DNA from: Bacteroidales bacterium
GTDB taxonomy: Bacteria; Bacteroidota; Bacteroidia; Bacteroidales; JAFGXI01
Assembly: GCA_026985625.1 (NCBI GenBank)
Contig: JALSQC010000284.1
Coordinates: 1 to 9,133 of the forward strand
Reading direction: 5' to 3'
DNA length: 9,133 nt
Shown here: positions 7,059-9,133 of the stretch, one piece after another
Layout of the letters: the number at the start of each line of letters is the position of its first letter
Position numbering within the stretch: position 1 is the first letter of the stretch
Program-made: the position numbers and the translations under genes
The notes under the pieces: generated by a model
Databases searched by the model: none
What the model was told of the DNA's origin: nothing
Seen by the model: only the letters and a program-made list of their open reading frames with translations

Positions 7059-7571
7059 ATGAAAAAACTAACAATTATCTTATTAACCTTAATTTCCTTT
7101 ACAGGAATAGCACAACAAAAATACGCTTACGTAGATTCCGAATATATATTAAAAAAAATACCATCTTACGAAGCAGCACAACAAAAACTTGACGAATTAT
7201 CAGTTCAATGGCAAAAAGAAATCGAAGGATACTATAAAGAAATAGATAAAATGTATAAAGACTATCAAAACGATAAAGTTCTTTTAACCGAAGAAATGAA
7301 AAAAAAACGTCAAGATGATATAATAAAAAAAGAAAAAGAAGTTAAAGATGTTCAAAAAAAATATTTTGGCAAAGACGGTATGCTTTATAAAAAACGTCAA
7401 GAACTTATAAAACCTATACAAGACGAAATATACAACGCAATAAAAGAAATTGCAACAAATGGAAACTATGGAATTGTATTTGATATTTCGGCAGGAGCAT
7501 CTGTTTTATACACAAACCCAAAATTTGATATTAGTGAAGAAGTGTTAAAAAAATTGGGATACAAAAATTAG
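7059..7571 (+). CDS. OmpH/Skp-family periplasmic chaperone, copy 1
   Basis: Skp-like chaperones hold unfolded outer-membrane proteins in the periplasm and pass them to BamA. The 170-residue protein has signal peptide MKKLTIILLTLISFTGIA, then QQKYAYVDSEYILKKIPSYEAAQ, given here as YAYVDSEYILKKIP (22-35), the family's first beta-strand and helix start. Residues about 36-118 are highly charged (KEIDKMYKDYQ, KKKRQDDIIKKEKEVKD) and suit the long coiled-coil tentacles of Skp. The end NGNYGIVFDISAGASVLYTNP (about 134-154) returns to the small beta-core shared by the family. The stop is TAG. The gene follows bamA by 20 nt in the same direction, so it is probably in the same operon, which fits a supplier-to-BamA role. 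Confidence 0.93.
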   Translation: MKKLTIILLTLISFTGIAQQKYAYVDSEYILKKIPSYEAAQQKLDELSVQWQKEIEGYYKEIDKMYKDYQNDKVLLTEEMKKKRQDDIIKKEKEVKDVQKKYFGKDGMLYKKRQELIKPIQDEIYNAIKEIATNGNYGIVFDISAGASVLYTNPKFDISEEVLKKLGYKN

Positions 7572-7583
7572 TTGTTATATTTG
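7554..7583 (+). promoter_or_regulatory. Bacteroidota-type promoter of the second ompH/skp gene
   Basis: TTG at 7554-7556 and TATATTTG at 7576-7583 (exact TAnnTTTG) are separated by 19 nt. The -33 part lies inside the last codons of the first ompH gene and the -7 box just after its stop. Transcription would begin near 7588, giving a leader of about 35 nt that is very A-rich and unstructured, a favourable start region in this phylum. Confidence 0.7.
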
Positions 7584-7624
7584 CATATTATTTAATAACA
7601 AAAAATTAATAAAAACTAAAAAAA

Positions 7625-8155
7625 ATGAAAAAATTATCACTTATTTTATTAATGATTGCATTTGTTCTTTTTGCAAATCAAAGTTTTTCACAAGGGAAAG
7701 CAAAATTCGGACACATCGATTCTCAAAAATTATTATCAGAAATGCCCGAAACAGCAACAGCACGTAAAGCAGTTGACGATTACACAAAACAATTAGAAGA
7801 CCAGCTTAAGACAATGCAAACCGAGTTACAAAAAAAATACGACGATTATGTTGCAAAACAAGCAACATATAGCGATTTAATAAAAAAAACAAAAGAAGAC
7901 GAATTAAACAGTTTACAACAACGAATACAATCGTTTCAACAAACAGCACAACAAGACATACAAAAAAAACAAGAAGAATTACTACAACCTGTAATCGACA
8001 AAGCCAAAGCAGCAATTAAAGAAGTTGCCAAAGCAAAAGGTTATACATATATTTTTGACACAAGTACAGGAGGACTAGCATATTGGCCTGAAAATTCAGA
8101 TGATATTCTTCCTCTTGTAAAAGCAAAATTAGAAGCTAAAAAAAATAAAAAATAA
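7625..8155 (+). CDS. OmpH/Skp-family periplasmic chaperone, copy 2
   Basis: A second Skp-like chaperone, 176 residues. The signal peptide MKKLSLILLMIAFVLFANQS ends near FSQ (21-23). FGHIDSQKLLSEMPE (28-42) matches the family's N-terminal strand and helix. Residues about 43-125 form a long helical segment very rich in Gln, Lys and Glu (QSFQQTAQQDIQKKQEELLQP region). The family's C-terminal core appears as AKAKGYTYIFDTSTGGLAYW (135-154), followed by DDILPLVKAKL. The C-terminus is lysine-rich (EAKKNKK). Tandem Skp-like genes after bamA are common in Bacteroidota and the two proteins are divergent, so they are probably not fully redundant. It has its own promoter (7554-7583), allowing expression apart from bamA, and is followed by a terminator at 8162-8190. 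Confidence 0.93.
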   Translation: MKKLSLILLMIAFVLFANQSFSQGKAKFGHIDSQKLLSEMPETATARKAVDDYTKQLEDQLKTMQTELQKKYDDYVAKQATYSDLIKKTKEDELNSLQQRIQSFQQTAQQDIQKKQEELLQPVIDKAKAAIKEVAKAKGYTYIFDTSTGGLAYWPENSDDILPLVKAKLEAKKNKK

Positions 8156-8161
8156 TTTATT

Positions 8162-8190
8162 AGCCATCTTTTTTAAAGGTGGCTTTTTTT
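8162..8190 (+). terminator. Intrinsic terminator touching the murI start codon
   Basis: AGCCATCTTT (8162-8171) pairs with AAAGGTGGCT (8175-8184) over 10 bp with one T·G wobble and a 3-nt TTT loop. Seven Ts (8184-8190) follow, and the next base opens the murI ATG at 8191. It starts 6 nt after the stop of the second ompH gene. The form is that of a standard intrinsic terminator; the position directly on the next start codon is unusual. Confidence 0.8.
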
Positions 8191-8988
8191 ATGGACACAA
8201 AACCTATAGGAATTTTCGACTCAGGTGTTGGAGGGCTTTCGGTATTTAAAGAAATTATTAAAATTCTTCCAAACGAAGATATAATTTATTTTGCAGACTC
8301 AAAAAACAACCCTTACGGTAATAAATCAACTAACGAAATTATAAAATTATCAAAAAAAATTACCGAGTTCTTATTATCAGAAAACTGCAAAATAATAGTT
8401 ATTGCCTGTAATACAGCTACTTCAAAAGCCATAAATATATTACGCCAAAATTACAATATTAATTTTATAGGTATGGAACCTGCAACAAAACCGGCAGCAC
8501 TAAATACAAAAACCGGAAATATTGCAGTATTAGCAACAAAAGGAACTCTTGAAAGTAAAAAATTTAAAAAAACAAAATCAGAATACGCTTCAAACGTTAA
8601 TGTATATACCACAATAGGAAAAGGATTAGTTAAAATTGTCGAAAATAACGAAATAAATACTAAAAAATCTAAAAATTTATTACAACAATATATAGAGCCA
8701 ATGATTAAAAACAAAGTCGATCAAATTGTTCTTGGCTGCACTCATTATCCATTTTTATGCAACGACATAAAAAAAATTATTGGCAAAAACGATATAACAA
8801 TTATTAATCCTGCAACTCCGGTAGCAATACATACAAAAAATATTTTAAACGAAAATAATCTTTTAAATAAATCAAATAAAAATAGAAAATTTACATTCTA
8901 CTCATCATCTAAAAACACAATAAATTTTAAAAACATTCTACAAAATTATCTTAATATAAATACTGATATTATAACCTTAGAAATATAG
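8191..8988 (+). CDS. murI: Glutamate racemase
   Basis: MurI interconverts L- and D-glutamate without cofactor and supplies D-Glu for peptidoglycan. From the ATG at 8191 the protein has 265 residues, normal for the family. The N-terminus KPIGIFDSGVGGLSV (4-18) contains Asp10. YFADSKNNPYGNKS is at 33-46. The first catalytic cysteine is Cys73 in ACNTATS and the second is Cys183 in LGCTHYPFL, with His185. The two-Cys active site is therefore complete. INPATPVAI follows near the C-terminus. A GTG at 8179 would add four residues (MAFF) but lies inside the terminator stem, and family members normally begin a few residues before 'piGvFDSG', so 8191 is preferred. murI is the usual last gene of this locus in Bacteroidota. 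I see no clear promoter between the terminator and the gene. Confidence 0.96.
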   Translation: MDTKPIGIFDSGVGGLSVFKEIIKILPNEDIIYFADSKNNPYGNKSTNEIIKLSKKITEFLLSENCKIIVIACNTATSKAINILRQNYNINFIGMEPATKPAALNTKTGNIAVLATKGTLESKKFKKTKSEYASNVNVYTTIGKGLVKIVENNEINTKKSKNLLQQYIEPMIKNKVDQIVLGCTHYPFLCNDIKKIIGKNDITIINPATPVAIHTKNILNENNLLNKSNKNRKFTFYSSSKNTINFKNILQNYLNINTDIITLEI

Positions 8989-9004
8989 ATACTAAAAAAT
9001 AAAA

Positions 9005-9133
9005 TTAAAATGGATTCTTAAAAATAGCATAATAATCGCCCGAGAAATAAATTAAAGAATCTCCACTAGCATTGCGTAATCTTAAACTAAAATTACCTTT
9101 TACTTTTTGACAGGTATTATAATATATATCCCT
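9005..9133 (-). CDS. C-terminal fragment of an unrecognised protein, convergent with murI
   Basis: On the minus strand a frame enters from the right edge and runs 42 codons to a TAA (complement of 9005-9007). The translation begins RDIYYNTCQKVKGNFSLRLR and goes on to NASGDSLIYFSGDYYAIF, ending KNPF. By a rough hand estimate for AT-rich DNA, 42 stop-free codons would occur by chance only a few percent of the time. The alternation of hydrophobic and polar residues (GNFSLRLRN, DSLIYFSGDYY) suggests beta-strands. The pattern resembles the ends of small Bacteroidota lipoproteins with 'G.F.f...n..gd...i..G.f', but I cannot name a family. It ends 16 nt from the murI stop, so the genes converge, and no clear terminator separates them. 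Confidence 0.55.
   Translation of the reverse strand, partial: RDIYYNTCQKVKGNFSLRLRNASGDSLIYFSGDYYAIFKNPF

Noticed and set aside
8050..8057. TATTTTTG, an exact -7 match inside the second ompH gene, as a murI promoter
   Set aside because: It encodes part of the conserved YTYIFDTS core, its best upstream TTG is 22 nt away rather than 19, and a transcript from it would still meet the terminator before murI.
7059..8155. Tandem Skp-like genes as a novel duplication
   Set aside because: Two ompH/skp genes after bamA are a common arrangement in Bacteroidota.
8179..8190. GTG start giving a longer MurI
   Set aside because: It lies in the right arm of the terminator stem and adds only MAFF; the ATG at 8191 matches the family.
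1..9133. Search for CRISPR arrays, insertion sequences, tRNA or rRNA genes and long direct repeats
   Set aside because: None seen; the gene order is that of an ordinary chromosomal housekeeping locus and base use is uniform, with no sign of recent transfer.

Overview
The window is a stretch of chromosome from an AT-rich member of the Bacteroidota. Three things support this. The gene order nadK – DUF6089/PorG-type barrel – uppS – bamA – ompH/skp – ompH/skp – murI is a well-known conserved envelope locus in that phylum. Several intergenic gaps carry the Bacteroidota promoter pattern (TTG, about 19 nt, TAnnTTTG) rather than the usual -35/-10 boxes. Genes start without clear Shine-Dalgarno sequences, from A-rich leaders. 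A Bacteroidales-like lineage fits, but the genus cannot be told from sequence alone. I see no mobile element, CRISPR array, tRNA, rRNA or phage gene.

Layout, left to right. (i) 2-289: the C-terminal end of an outer-membrane beta-barrel protein that resembles the Omp85 (BamA/TamA) superfamily. (ii) 325-1206: nadK, NAD kinase. (iii) 1276-2178, 2260-3036 and 3130-3816: three consecutive secreted beta-barrel proteins of the DUF6089/PorG type. The first two are clear tandem paralogues. The third, directly before uppS, is in the usual place for this family. A strong intrinsic terminator (3055-3094) separates the second from the third. (iv) 3819-4562 uppS, 4564-7038 bamA and 7059-7571 ompH/skp are tightly packed and look like one operon running on from the third barrel gene. 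(v) 7625-8155: a second ompH/skp gene with its own promoter, ending in a terminator whose T-tract touches the murI start codon. (vi) 8191-8988: murI, glutamate racemase. (vii) 9005-9133, minus strand: the C-terminal end of an unrecognised convergent gene.

The genes share a theme of building the cell envelope. UppS makes the C55 lipid carrier and MurI makes D-glutamate, both for peptidoglycan. The two Skp-like chaperones escort unfolded barrels across the periplasm to BamA, which inserts them into the outer membrane. The PorG-type barrels and the upstream Omp85-like protein are probable BamA clients, and PorG itself is linked to the type IX secretion system. NadK supplies NADP.

Most of the window is a well-known housekeeping locus and I do not see a wholly new system. 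The parts that deserve a second look are the expanded cluster of PorG-like barrels, each with a possible promoter of its own, and the terminator hairpin sitting directly on the murI start codon.
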